Positions 17,449-25,729 are shown, counted from the stretch's first letter. The stretch: 64,000 nt of DNA from an uncultured Bacteroidota bacterium (GCA_903842575.1 CAIMMM010000006.1:75456-139455), one strand, 5' to 3'. Notes: generated by a model not told the origin, from the sequence alone. Numbers and translations: made by a program.

Positions 17449-18974
17449 ATGAAACATTATTCCAAAAAGTTAAACGTTTTTCTCTACATTTGTTTAGCAT
17501 TATTTGCTTACAGTTGCTCTGAAGAGAATGATTTTATTAAAAAAAAGAAAATTGATTTTGCAATAAAAGAAAAATCATTTAAAGAAGCATTAGGCATGCC
17601 CTTGTTCACAAATGCTTATAGCAAATTGGCGCAAAAACAGTTACATCAACCAATACAGAGTTGGCTAGAACGGCTCTTGAAGAGCAATTTGGATTTATGA
17701 TTGTGCCAGATGCTCCAGTTAAAATTATAACTAAAGAGGATGGAACGGTTTTTTTTACAATTCTAATTGAAAGAGATATAAAAGAAGATTTGAAATTTGA
17801 GAACCTAATTATGAAAGTTTTTAATGAGGAAACATCAGCTGCAATTTTTAAATATACGTTGACTGAAAAAGGTATAATTACACAAACTGGCGATTCTTCT
17901 ATAAAAGGCATCGATAATACCGTATTTACCGACCTAAATATTGAAGGCAAAATGTTTTTTAATTCTAATGGAGAAACTTGTTTTGATATAAGTGTTATTC
18001 TTTGCAATGTTGCTGACTGGAGAGATGCTGGGCATATAGCAACAGCTACGTGTTTTGCTTGGTTTAACAACCCGGCTAACCCCGGCTATAATCTTTATAT
18101 AGGCGCTAGTGTTGCTTGTATGAATCCTGATTCAGGAGGTGGAAGCGAAAGTGGAAGTGGTAATAATCCTGGCGGTACTTCAAGCAACAATCATGGCGGT
18201 GGCGGAGCAGGTAACGGTGGAAATGACCCATTAATTACAACGCCTATTTCTTGTAAAACTGGGAATTGTATTGAAGCTGATTTATCACATGACCCATGCA
18301 GTGAGTTAAAAAAAATGAAGAGCAATCCTGCTATAAATGCTGATATTCAAAGACTAATTCCGCTTATTCCTAACACATTTGATGAGAAAGGCGGATCAAT
18401 AGAGTTATCAACTACAGATTTTACAACTATAACCGCAATTCCTTCAACACCCTCAATAGAGCATCCAGATGGTATAGATTGGCCAAGAATACTAAACAGA
18501 ATTGGAATTAATCATATTCATACAAATACATCAAAATATTATGAAATGTTTTCGGTTCAAGATTTATATACAATATATCAATTAAGAATGAATTTTTCCT
18601 CTAACTTTTCAGCAATTGGTCACAATGCTGACGTATTTTTTGTAAATTTATCTGTTGGACCTGATTCTGATTCTGATTCAGGATATACTTATTCATTAAA
18701 AATTGACACATACAATGCTCAGGGTTTTAATTCTATTGGTAATATGGATGTTGATGAAATTGGTGAAAATCTCTTAAATGAGTATGCAGAATATGGAGCT
18801 CCAGATTCTTCTGGAGCAAAACATAATCTTTTGGCTTTACCTTTCTTGAAAGAAGCAACAAAATATGGATTGAAATTATTTAGAACAAAAACTAATGAGA
18901 ACAAATGGTCCGAAGTTGTTCTTGACGAAACTTCTCCTACTGGCACAACACTAATCCCTTGTAATAATCAATAA
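17449..18974 (+). pseudogene. Lipoprotein with JAMM-like motif, frameshifted
   Basis: The gene would encode about 508 residues but is split by one missing A in the run at 17633-17637. The first frame (17449-17700) gives a lipoprotein signal ending at FAYSC and then SEEND. The second frame, open from at least 17631 to 18974, continues as KTVTSTNTELARTALEEQFG. One extra A restores a single reading frame. The C-terminal part follows a Gly/Ser/Asn linker and contains HIHT...FSVQD, matching the H-x-H-x10-S-x-x-D metal-site pattern of JAMM/MPN proteases. It ends with LIPCNNQ. The frameshift could be mutation, phase variation or sequencing error. Confidence 0.7.
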
Positions 18975-18977
18975 ATT

Positions 18978-19568
18978 ATGAAAAACTTATATAAAATAGT
19001 ATTCCTATTAAGCTTTGTTTCTTGCAAATCACAAATAATCCCGCTATATCCGCTATCAGATTCTTATAGCACAAGTGGTGCTTATTATAATGATGACCAA
19101 TTAGATTTAAATAAATTTGTAGGAACTTGGCGATTTGAGAATGGTAGCAATTCTTTTACAGTAGTTTTACAAAAGAAAACACACTCCTTTAATACAATCC
19201 GAAATTGTTATTTTGATATGATAATAGGAGAATACGAATATATTGATGGGGCTACAACCATTTCAACACTTTCTAATATTAATAATGTAAATATTGGAGA
19301 TTTCGATCATAATATTAAAAACGGGTATTTATTGTTTAAACAAAGATCGGATTTGGATTTTAATATAATAGAGAACATCGGTGTAAGAGTGAAATTTGTT
19401 AATCCATTAAGACCTAATATTAGTGCTTATGTGAGGATAACATATCACACGGATGCAAATAATAATCCGTTTATAAAATTTCGCATAAGTATTCCGATGC
19501 AAATTATTGATGGACCATTAGATTTCATGATAAGTGACGAAGAATTTGTGATGATGAAAGTAAATTAA
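18978..19568 (+). CDS. Small secreted/lipoprotein-like protein, DUF6705-like
   Basis: A 196-residue protein with an N-terminal signal (LLSFVSCKSQ, with a possible lipobox Cys at 16). The stretch GAYYNDDQLDLNKFVGTW is shared almost position by position with the second protein at 20563 (GTYYQDDEFDFNPYIGTW). Both end in KVN. I recognise it as resembling DUF6705 proteins of Flavobacteria; function is unknown. It begins three bases after the lipoprotein stop, so the two form a cassette. Confidence 0.7.
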   Translation: MKNLYKIVFLLSFVSCKSQIIPLYPLSDSYSTSGAYYNDDQLDLNKFVGTWRFENGSNSFTVVLQKKTHSFNTIRNCYFDMIIGEYEYIDGATTISTLSNINNVNIGDFDHNIKNGYLLFKQRSDLDFNIIENIGVRVKFVNPLRPNISAYVRITYHTDANNNPFIKFRISIPMQIIDGPLDFMISDEEFVMMKVN

Positions 19569-19663
19569 ACCACAAAAACCAGCATCAAATGAAGCTGGTT
19601 TTTTTATATCATATTTGTTTATAATTCTTAAATATGGTCTTGTATTCACATCAAAAAAAGTAC
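19557..19663 (+). repeat. 107-bp direct repeat, copy 1 (cassette end)
   Basis: From AAAGTAAATTAAACC to TCAAAAAAAGTAC this segment matches 21145-21250 with few mismatches and one indel. It contains the last codons of the cassette gene, a terminator hairpin and a truncated promoter-like TTG stretch. It stops exactly where the transposase element begins. Confidence 0.85.
19574..19605 (+). terminator. Terminator after the first cassette
   Basis: AAACCAGC pairs with GCTGGTTT around a ten-base loop and is followed by a run of T. It lies inside direct repeat copy 1. Confidence 0.75.
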
Positions 19664-19665
19664 CT

Positions 19666-19719
19666 AGCTCCGCAAAGAGTTCCTTTGAAAAGCTCCGCAA
19701 ATGTCTCCCGACTTTGCGG
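19666..19719 (+). repeat. Left terminal inverted repeat of the RAYT element
   Basis: Two blocks are present: a 17-base outer block and a 23-base inner block whose flanking arms CCGCAAA/TTTGCGG can form a hairpin. The outer sequence AGCTCCGCAAA is repeated at 19691-19701. A T-rich run follows. Confidence 0.8.
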
Positions 19720-19752
19720 AATTTTTTTTACTTTTATTTAAATTTAAACGCC

Positions 19753-20358
19753 ATGAAAGAAGGATATGTTATCAGGGATCAAAACTTGCCTCATTTTTTA
19801 ACGGTAACAATTGTTGATTGGGTTGATGTTTTTTCAAGAAAAATCTATCGCGATTGTGTCATTGAATGTTTTGAGTATTGTATCAAAAAAAAAGGAATGA
19901 TTTTGTTTAGTTATGTAATAATGAGTAATCATATTCACTTAATTATTCAATCGAAAGATGGGAAATTATCTGATTTGATTAGAGACTTCAAGAAATTTAC
20001 ATCTAAAACTATTTTAGACAAAATTCAAACAGAGCCAGAAAGCCGTCGAGAATGGATGTTAAAAAGGTTTAAATTAGCAACAGAAAGTCATTCAAGAAAT
20101 AAAAATTATCAGTTTTGGCAACTAGGTAATCATGCTGAAGAAATCTATTCCGAAAAATTCATGTGGTCCAAAATAGATTATATTCATTTTAATCCTATTC
20201 GTGCAGGAATTGTTTTTAATCCTCAAGATTATATCTACTCAAGTGCTTCAAATTATGTTGATAGTAAAGGAATTGTTGATGTTGAAATAGTTCAAATACC
20301 AATTGTAAATGTTTTAAATGCTAATTCATTTGTAAAATATAATCGTTATGAAAAGTAA
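19753..20358 (+). CDS. REP-associated tyrosine transposase (Y1_Tnp)
   Basis: A 201-residue single-strand transposase of the IS200/IS605-related RAYT branch. The HUH motif is H60-I-H62 in MSNHIHLII. The C-terminal signature DYIHFNPIRAGIV holds the probable nucleophile Y143, and KFTSKTI between them is also typical. I start at the ATG that gives MKEGYVIRDQ, because the open frame upstream runs through the left terminal repeat. RAYTs usually act on the palindromic repeats at their own borders; here these borders are intact, so the element may be functional. Confidence 0.88.
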   Translation: MKEGYVIRDQNLPHFLTVTIVDWVDVFSRKIYRDCVIECFEYCIKKKGMILFSYVIMSNHIHLIIQSKDGKLSDLIRDFKKFTSKTILDKIQTEPESRREWMLKRFKLATESHSRNKNYQFWQLGNHAEEIYSEKFMWSKIDYIHFNPIRAGIVFNPQDYIYSSASNYVDSKGIVDVEIVQIPIVNVLNANSFVKYNRYEK

Positions 20359-20363
20359 TATTG

Positions 20364-20421
20364 CGCAAAGTCAGGAGACATTTGCGCAGCGCAGTGCTAA
20401 AAAAGAACTCTTTGCGGAGCT
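20364..20421 (-). repeat. Right terminal inverted repeat of the RAYT element
   Basis: Reverse complement of the left end: the 17-base outer block is exact and the 23-base inner block has one mismatch. The spacer between the blocks is longer and different (18 versus 13 bases). Confidence 0.8.
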
Positions 20422-20422
20422 G

Positions 20423-20545
20423 GGGAAACATAAGTTGTATGATAAAATTGGAGTTTATAAAGCTACTAATGCAATGCCAAATAAATGGAGTAGATTAACT
20501 CTTAATTCTAACAATAATATAATACTCGTACCTTGTCCAGAATAA
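20423..20545 (+). pseudogene. 3' remnant of a second JAMM-motif lipoprotein gene
   Basis: The frame after the element encodes about 40 residues (from KHKLYDKIGVYKAT to ILVPCPE). These resemble the end of the upstream lipoprotein: KLFRTKTNENKWS against VYKATNAMPNKWS, and LIPCNNQ against LVPCPE. The same kind of small secreted protein gene follows, as in the first cassette. The 5' part is missing and replaced by the transposase element. The open frame that begins inside the element at 20348 is fortuitous. Confidence 0.65.
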
Positions 20546-20562
20546 TTTTAAAAAGAAAAATA

Positions 20563-21156
20563 ATGAAAAAATATATAACAATAATATTAACGATAATTAC
20601 CGTTACCTGTTTCTCGCAAGTAACATCAATTGTCCCTCTTAATCATCCAATTGAAGTTAACATAACAAACGGAACATATTATCAAGATGATGAATTTGAT
20701 TTTAATCCATACATTGGCACATGGCAAGGAATTTGGGGCACAGGTATTAATGCGAAGACCTTTATATTAAAAGTAGAAAAAATTACTCAACATTTTTTTT
20801 CACAACCAGACAATGGTTATTATTATTCTGATATTTTAATTGGTAAATATACCGTTTTGGATGCAAGCGGATCAATTATTAATTCAACAATGAACGTAAC
20901 AAATCCAGATTTAGCAAAATTAATAAGTAAAAGGACTTTTGCTAATAGATGTTATTTTACATATAATGATACTGATTTATGCAACATTTATGGGACTGTT
21001 GGGTTGAAATTAGATATATCCAATCCAAACATTTTGAATTACATATATAGATATGAAGAGTTTTGGCTTTTGGAGGATTGTCCGTATTATGGGAGCCCAA
21101 ATGGTATTCCAATACCAATACCAACATTAGCAATTACTTTAACAAAAGTAAATTAA
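20563..21156 (+). CDS. Small secreted protein, paralog of the one at 18978
   Basis: A 197-residue protein with a Sec signal (MKKYITIILTIITVTCFSQ). It shares GTYYQDDEFDFNPYIGTW and the KVN terminus with the protein at 18978, but is otherwise well diverged. I start at the ATG of MKKY; an in-frame ATG-less extension upstream overlaps the remnant gene. DUF6705-like, function unknown. Four cysteines (two in the mature C-terminal half) could form disulfides. It is the second gene of the duplicated cassette. Confidence 0.7.
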   Translation: MKKYITIILTIITVTCFSQVTSIVPLNHPIEVNITNGTYYQDDEFDFNPYIGTWQGIWGTGINAKTFILKVEKITQHFFSQPDNGYYYSDILIGKYTVLDASGSIINSTMNVTNPDLAKLISKRTFANRCYFTYNDTDLCNIYGTVGLKLDISNPNILNYIYRYEEFWLLEDCPYYGSPNGIPIPIPTLAITLTKVN

Positions 21157-21250
21157 ACCACTAAAACCAGTTTCAAATGATGCTGGTTTTTTTATTCCAT
21201 TTTGTTTATAATTCTTAAATATCGTCTTGTATTCACATCAAAAAAAGTAC
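21145..21250 (+). repeat. 107-bp direct repeat, copy 2 (upstream of recA)
   Basis: This is the partner of 19557-19663. It includes the cassette gene end, a terminator hairpin and the upstream part of the recA promoter. Because it is the copy fused to recA, it is likely the ancestral junction. Confidence 0.85.
21163..21193 (+). terminator. Terminator after the second cassette
   Basis: AAAACCAG pairs with CTGGTTTT and is followed by a T run. It insulates recA from the cassette. Confidence 0.7.
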
Positions 21251-21258
21251 TATTTTTA
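21227..21258 (+). promoter_or_regulatory. recA promoter
   Basis: TTG at 21227-21229 is followed after 21 bases by TATTTTTA (21251-21258), a seven-of-eight match to TAnnTTTG. The recA ATG is 22 bases further. No LexA-type palindrome was recognised nearby. Confidence 0.5.
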
Positions 21259-21279
21259 CGAAAAACAAGAGCAATTTAA

Positions 21280-22296
21280 ATGAAAGAAAAAATGAGTTCA
21301 GAAAAAGAAGCCAAATTAAAAGCATTACAATTAACGTTAGACAAGCTAGACAAAGCCTACGGAAAAGGAACGGTTATGAAAATGGGCGATAAAGCCGTGG
21401 AAGAAGTGGAAGTAATTCCTTCGGGTTCTTTGGGATTGGATTTAGCTTTGGGCGTAAACGGCTATCCAAGAGGAAGAGTTATTGAAATATATGGACCGGA
21501 ATCTTCAGGAAAAACCACCTTAACTTTACACGCCATTGCCGAAGCTCAAAAAGCAGGAGGCATTGCCGCATTTATAGATGCTGAACACGCTTTCGACAGA
21601 ACGTATGCCGAAAAACTGGGCGTTGATATTGAAAATTTAATCATATCCCAACCTGATAATGGAGAACAAGCTTTAGAAATTGCCGAGAATTTAATTCGTT
21701 CCGGAGCGATTGATATTGTAGTAATCGACTCGGTTGCGGCCTTAACACCCAAAAGTGAAATTGAAGGCGAAATGGGCGATTCCAAAATGGGATTGCATGC
21801 CCGTTTGATGTCACAAGCTTTGAGAAAATTAACAGGGACCATTAGCAAAACGCATTGTACGGTTTTCTTTATTAACCAATTGAGAGAGAAAATTGGGGTC
21901 ATGTTTGGAAATCCAGAAACTACTACGGGAGGAAATGCGTTGAAGTTTTACGCATCAATTCGATTAGACATCCGTCGTTCCACACAAATAAAAGATGGCG
22001 ATAATGTACTTGGAAACCGAACCAAAGTAAAAGTGGTAAAAAATAAAGTGGCGCCACCATTTAAAGTTGCCGAATTTGATATCATGTATGGCGAAGGGAT
22101 TTCTAAAACAGGAGAAATTCTTGATTTAGCCGTAGAATTTGAAATCATCAAAAAAGCGGGTTCTTGGTTTAGTTATGGCGATACCAAACTGGGGCAAGGA
22201 AGAGATGCTGTGAAAGTTCTACTAAAAGACAATCCGGAACTGGCTGATGAATTAGAACAAAAAATTAAGAATTTGATTAAAGAAAATAATGCATAA
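21280..22296 (+). CDS. recA: Recombinase RecA
   Basis: A 338-residue, full-length RecA. It forms ATP-dependent filaments on single-stranded DNA and catalyses strand exchange. Walker A is GPESSGKTT (72-80), Walker B is in [12 protein letters not shown], and the L2 region [22 protein letters not shown] is complete. The first ATG gives [10 protein letters not shown]; the ATG at codon 5 is an equally plausible start. A hairpin terminator follows, so it is monocistronic. Confidence 0.98.
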   Translation: MKEKMSSEKEAKLKALQLTLDKLDKAYGKGTVMKMGDKAVEEVEVIPSGSLGLDLALGVNGYPRGRVIEIYGPESSGKTTLTLHAIAEAQKAGGIAAFIDAEHAFDRTYAEKLGVDIENLIISQPDNGEQALEIAENLIRSGAIDIVVIDSVAALTPKSEIEGEMGDSKMGLHARLMSQALRKLTGTISKTHCTVFFINQLREKIGVMFGNPETTTGGNALKFYASIRLDIRRSTQIKDGDNVLGNRTKVKVVKNKVAPPFKVAEFDIMYGEGISKTGEILDLAVEFEIIKKAGSWFSYGDTKLGQGRDAVKVLLKDNPELADELEQKIKNLIKENNA

Positions 22297-22301
22297 CATA
22301 A

Positions 22302-22327
22302 AAATCACGTTAAAAGCGTGATTTTTT
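22302..22327 (+). terminator. Terminator after recA
   Basis: AATCACG pairs with CGTGATT around a seven-base loop and is followed by TTTTTT. It begins about six bases after the recA stop. Confidence 0.8.
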
Positions 22328-22385
22328 GCTTTTAGACGCAACCATTTTCTGAAATTTGTATCTATAACTAACAACGTTTGAAATA

Positions 22386-22790
22386 ATGAAAAAAATAATT
22401 TTATTGCTATTAGTTGCCATTACTATTGGATCTTGTTCCTTAAGCGACACCCCTGATAGAGATTTTGTTCTATTACCTGTTGAATCAGTAATGATGCCCG
22501 ATGCTTATACTGCTGGGAATATATGCCGTATTTTAGTAAAATATAGAAGACCAACACAATGCCATATTTTTAATGGTTTTTATTATGACATCAATGAGAA
22601 TGTCAGAACCGTTGCCATTCAGGCGGTAAAATTAAATCAAAGCAATTGCCCTTCTGATACGGAAAGTATATATGAAGTCCCGTTGGATTTTAAACCAACA
22701 ACTGCCGGAGATTATACCTTTAAGTTTTGGACAGGCGTTGACGCTAATGGTGTTGATCAATATTTAGTTTATGATGTAGTCGTTCAATAA
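22386..22790 (+). CDS. Putative lipoprotein of unknown function
   Basis: A 134-residue protein with a clear lipoprotein signal (MKKIILLLLVAITIGSC, Cys17), so it is probably membrane-anchored in the periplasm or at the surface. The rest is likely beta-rich and ends with a GDYTFKFWTG...YLVYDVVVQ pattern. I do not recognise a named family. It lies 15 bases before the ECF sigma gene and probably shares its transcript. Confidence 0.7.
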   Translation: MKKIILLLLVAITIGSCSLSDTPDRDFVLLPVESVMMPDAYTAGNICRILVKYRRPTQCHIFNGFYYDINENVRTVAIQAVKLNQSNCPSDTESIYEVPLDFKPTTAGDYTFKFWTGVDANGVDQYLVYDVVVQ

Positions 22791-22805
22791 TTAATAGTAA
22801 TTGCA

Positions 22806-23363
22806 TTGAGTTTAAATCAGCTCATATTAGATAGTCAGAAAAATGACCGTAAAGCTCAAGAACAATTATACCGATTATATTCGCCAAAATTGTTTGGGAT
22901 TTGCTTGAAATACTCACGCAATTACGCTGAAGCTGAAGACAACTTACAAGATGGATTTATATTAATATTTGAAAAAATTAATCAGTTTAGTTTTAAAGGT
23001 TCTTTTGAAGGTTGGATTAAAAGATTAGTCATAAACCACATTCTTCAACAGTATCGATCGGAAACATTTTTAAACTTAGTTGATGAAAATATTGCGCAAG
23101 AGGTTGAAATTGAATTTGACGAGGATGACATAACCATTGAGTATTTAATGTCTTTAATTCAAGAGTTGCCAAATAGGTACCGATTGGTTTTCAATCTTTA
23201 TGTTTTAGATGGATATTCCCATCAGGAAATTGCAGAAATGCTTGAGATTTCAACTGGAACATCAAAATCAAATTTGGCAAGAGCCAAAATGAATTTAAAA
23301 GAAAAAATAGAGAATAGAACTGATAAAAACAGTAAAAATACTAATTTCCCAAAAGCAAAATGA
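22806..23363 (+). CDS. ECF-type RNA polymerase sigma factor
   Basis: A 185-residue extracytoplasmic-function sigma factor. Region 2 is at about 20-90, with LYRLYSPKLFGICLKYSRNYAEAEDNLQDGF. Region 4 is at about 125-175, with LPNRYRLVFNLYVLDGYSHQEIAEML and the SKSNLARAK recognition helix. Translation probably starts at a TTG codon. The stop overlaps the next start (ATGA), which couples it to a membrane protein with an anti-sigma N-terminus, the standard sigma/anti-sigma pairing. Confidence 0.9.
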   Translation: MSLNQLILDSQKNDRKAQEQLYRLYSPKLFGICLKYSRNYAEAEDNLQDGFILIFEKINQFSFKGSFEGWIKRLVINHILQQYRSETFLNLVDENIAQEVEIEFDEDDITIEYLMSLIQELPNRYRLVFNLYVLDGYSHQEIAEMLEISTGTSKSNLARAKMNLKEKIENRTDKNSKNTNFPKAK

Positions 23364-24880
23364 GCGAGAATAAAAACATAGAAAGACTGTTTCAGGAAAA
23401 ATTTAAAGATTTTGAGGTCATCCCACAAGAAATAGTTTGGGATAACATTGAAGCGGAATTAGACAAGAAGGAAAAACGAAGAGTTGTTCCGTTTTGGTGG
23501 AAACTTTCCGGAATTGCTGCCGCATTACTAATTGGTTTTTTGATTGCAAATGCATTCTTTTTTTCTAACCTAACAGAAAAAAATAATGTTGTTAATCAAG
23601 AAAATAAAAATCCAGTTAAAACAAATTCTACGGATAAAGTTGTTCCAAATTCCATAAAAGAAAACACAGCTATTGTGACTTCGGACATAAAATCAACTGA
23701 CGATAAATCCGAACAAAGTTCTTTAAAATCGGCAACAAATCATTCGGAAAACAATAAGGGAATTGCTTATTCAAATGAAAAAGACAAACCCAAAAATACT
23801 GCTACGACTAGCATAAACCAAAAAAAATCAACCAACAATGCTGATTTAAATCAATCCACAATTGCTAGTAATGACCGCATAGTTTCAGCAAATTTGGAGA
23901 AAAAAGGAACAGTAATTACTAAAAATAATCTTGTTGAAAATCCTATTGAAAAAGCGATAACAAATCAAGAAAATTTAGTTTCAAAAGACATTCCTAATCC
24001 CAAAACTACTTTCGAAAATAAATCAACAGAATCATTTCATTCCAATGAATCCATTCTGGCTGATAAAGACATTAAAAATATTGACACAACAAAAATTGCT
24101 GTTGTGACCAATGCGCTGGAAGAATTGCTAAAAGAAAAAGAAGTTAAAAAGAAAGCTGAACCTAAATTAAATAGGTGGCAAGTTGCTACAACTGTTGCGC
24201 CTATTTATTTTAGTTCAACTTCTGGTGGCGGTTCTCCTTTGGATTCTAGATTTGAGTCCAATGACAAGGAATTTCAACCTAGTTTTAGTTATGGCTTGGG
24301 CGTAAATTATTCCCTCAATAAAAAATGGAGCGTAAGAACTGGCGTAAATGCATTAGCATTAGAATACAAGACGAATAATGTAGTCTTTTTTCAAACCGTA
24401 AATGCGCGTCAAATGGAACATGTAAAAAGCAATCTACAAGGTTCGATGATTGAAGTTGATAACAAAAACAACTCTGGTGTACCTGAACTAAATCTTAATT
24501 CGGAAGTTATTGAAAAATTTAACGGAAGTATCAATCAAAAAATAGGATATCTTGAAGTTCCAATTGAATTTAGCTATAAATTAATGGATAAAAAATTTGG
24601 TATTGATATGATTACCGGATTCAGTTCTTTGTTTTTAAATGAAAATTCCGTTTCTGTTTTATCAAGTGGCGAAACTATAAATATTGGAAGGGCTAATAAT
24701 TTAAATACTTTTCACTTTAGTGGCAATCTAGGAATTGGTTTTAGATATCGTTTTTGGAAAGCTTTCAATGCCAATGTAAATCCAATGTTAAAATATCAAA
24801 TGAATACTTTTAACTCCGATTCTGGTAATTTCAAACCTTATGCTTTTGGGTTGTATTCTGGAATTAGCTATACCTTTTAA
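23360..24880 (+). CDS. Dual-membrane-spanning anti-sigma factor with outer-membrane barrel
   Basis: A 506-residue protein with an unusual layout. Residues 1-47 are a cytoplasmic anti-sigma-like helix region (LFQEKFKDFEVIPQEIVWDNI). Residues 48-69 are one transmembrane helix, and 70-268 are a Ser/Thr/Asn/Lys-rich linker long enough to cross the periplasm. Residues 271-506 look like an outer-membrane beta-barrel ending in GISYTF with the terminal Phe. It overlaps the ECF sigma gene by four bases. This matches the dual membrane-spanning anti-sigma (Dma) design described in Bacteroides. The topology is inferred from sequence. Confidence 0.8.
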   Translation: MSENKNIERLFQEKFKDFEVIPQEIVWDNIEAELDKKEKRRVVPFWWKLSGIAAALLIGFLIANAFFFSNLTEKNNVVNQENKNPVKTNSTDKVVPNSIKENTAIVTSDIKSTDDKSEQSSLKSATNHSENNKGIAYSNEKDKPKNTATTSINQKKSTNNADLNQSTIASNDRIVSANLEKKGTVITKNNLVENPIEKAITNQENLVSKDIPNPKTTFENKSTESFHSNESILADKDIKNIDTTKIAVVTNALEELLKEKEVKKKAEPKLNRWQVATTVAPIYFSSTSGGGSPLDSRFESNDKEFQPSFSYGLGVNYSLNKKWSVRTGVNALALEYKTNNVVFFQTVNARQMEHVKSNLQGSMIEVDNKNNSGVPELNLNSEVIEKFNGSINQKIGYLEVPIEFSYKLMDKKFGIDMITGFSSLFLNENSVSVLSSGETINIGRANNLNTFHFSGNLGIGFRYRFWKAFNANVNPMLKYQMNTFNSDSGNFKPYAFGLYSGISYTF

Positions 24881-24938
24881 TGCTAGTTGGTTTAGGTTAA
24901 ATTAGTTAAGTGGTGTTATTGCTTTAGAGTAATAACGT

Positions 24939-24967
24939 AAAAGAGCGCTTTTGTAAAGTGCTCTTTT
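24939..24967. terminator. Bidirectional terminator between convergent genes
   Basis: AAAAGAGCGCTTT pairs with AAAGTGCTCTTTT around a three-base loop, with one G-T pair. T runs on the plus side and A runs on the other serve both convergent genes. Confidence 0.85.
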
Positions 24968-25708
24968 TTATTTTTTATAGCATTCTAATTGATTTAAAAT
25001 TACTTTTCTAACTGCATCTTTTATTATTTTTTTATCCTCTGATTTTTGATTCTTAGTTTCGAAAAAAGAATGAATTTTTACGCGCATTTCACCCGGACTG
25101 CCACTAAAAAAAGTGTATGAAAATCTTTCTTTATTGTCGGCAAAAGTAATAGGGACAATTGGTAATTCATGTTCCACTGCCAATCGGAAAGCGCCGTCTT
25201 TAAATTCATCCAGCAATATACTTTCGTCATAGGGAACTCCTCCTTCAGGGAAAATACAAATACTCAATCCTTGGTTTATTCTTTTTTGCGCTCTATCAAA
25301 AACCGCCATTCTGCTTTTTGAGCTGCTTCTGTCCACCAAAATACAAGTCCGTTTATAGAAAAATCCAAATAATGGAATCTTCGCCAATTCTTTTTTACCC
25401 ACAAATACAAACGGATTTTTTACTACACTAAGCATCAGCATGATATCTGTCATGGAGGTATGATTTGCAACAAACATATAACTTCCCTCCTCAACAAGTT
25501 CTTGCTCTTTTTCAACTTTAGGAATAAATCCCATTCCCAATAGAATGAATTTTGCCCAAATTCTCGCCATGATAAAAAAATAAGGATACCATTTTTCGGA
25601 AAGTATGGAAATAAAAAGAAACGGAAACATGACAATAATAGGAATCGCCATTAGAATATAAAACCAAATGCGATAAAGGGTCCAAAAAATAATTTTTACT
25701 ATTCTCAT
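24968..25708 (-). CDS. PlsC-family acyltransferase (second copy)
   Basis: A 246-residue membrane acyltransferase. The catalytic NHTSMTD motif has H83 and D88, the substrate motif FPEGG is at about 153-157, and VGKKELAKIP is also present. A hydrophobic N-terminus (about 5-36) anchors it. It is related to but clearly different from the PlsC at 16497 (FPEGG here versus FPEGTRS there). It could act on lysophosphatidic acid or another acyl acceptor such as a lysolipid. Confidence 0.85.
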   Translation of the reverse strand: MRIVKIIFWTLYRIWFYILMAIPIIVMFPFLFISILSEKWYPYFFIMARIWAKFILLGMGFIPKVEKEQELVEEGSYMFVANHTSMTDIMLMLSVVKNPFVFVGKKELAKIPLFGFFYKRTCILVDRSSSKSRMAVFDRAQKRINQGLSICIFPEGGVPYDESILLDEFKDGAFRLAVEHELPIVPITFADNKERFSYTFFSGSPGEMRVKIHSFFETKNQKSEDKKIIKDAVRKVILNQLECYKK

Positions 25709-25729
25709 GATGTCAAATGTAATGAAACA

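Larger units (their letters stand above)
19664..20422 (+). mobile_element. RAYT-type (REP-associated Y1 transposase) element
   Basis: A transposase gene is flanked by complex inverted ends. On the left, AGCTCCGCAAAGAGTTC (19666-19682) and a 23-base block (19696-19718). On the right, the exact reverse complement of the 17-mer (20405-20421) and of the 23-mer with one mismatch (20364-20386). The left 23-base block, with one flanking base on each side (arms CCGCAAA and TTTGCGG), also folds on itself. No target duplication is seen, as expected for Y1 enzymes. Its right end abuts a gene remnant, so insertion or associated deletion removed most of that gene. Confidence 0.8.

Noticed and set aside
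17629-17643. Programmed -1 ribosomal frameshift site
   Set aside because: The run G-CAA-AAA-C does not match the X-XXY-YYZ slippery heptamer and no stem-loop follows at the usual distance, so a plain indel is preferred.
20348-20422. Start of a 65-codon frame inside the transposon right end
   Set aside because: The N-terminal part is encoded by the inverted repeat; only the later codons resemble a real gene.
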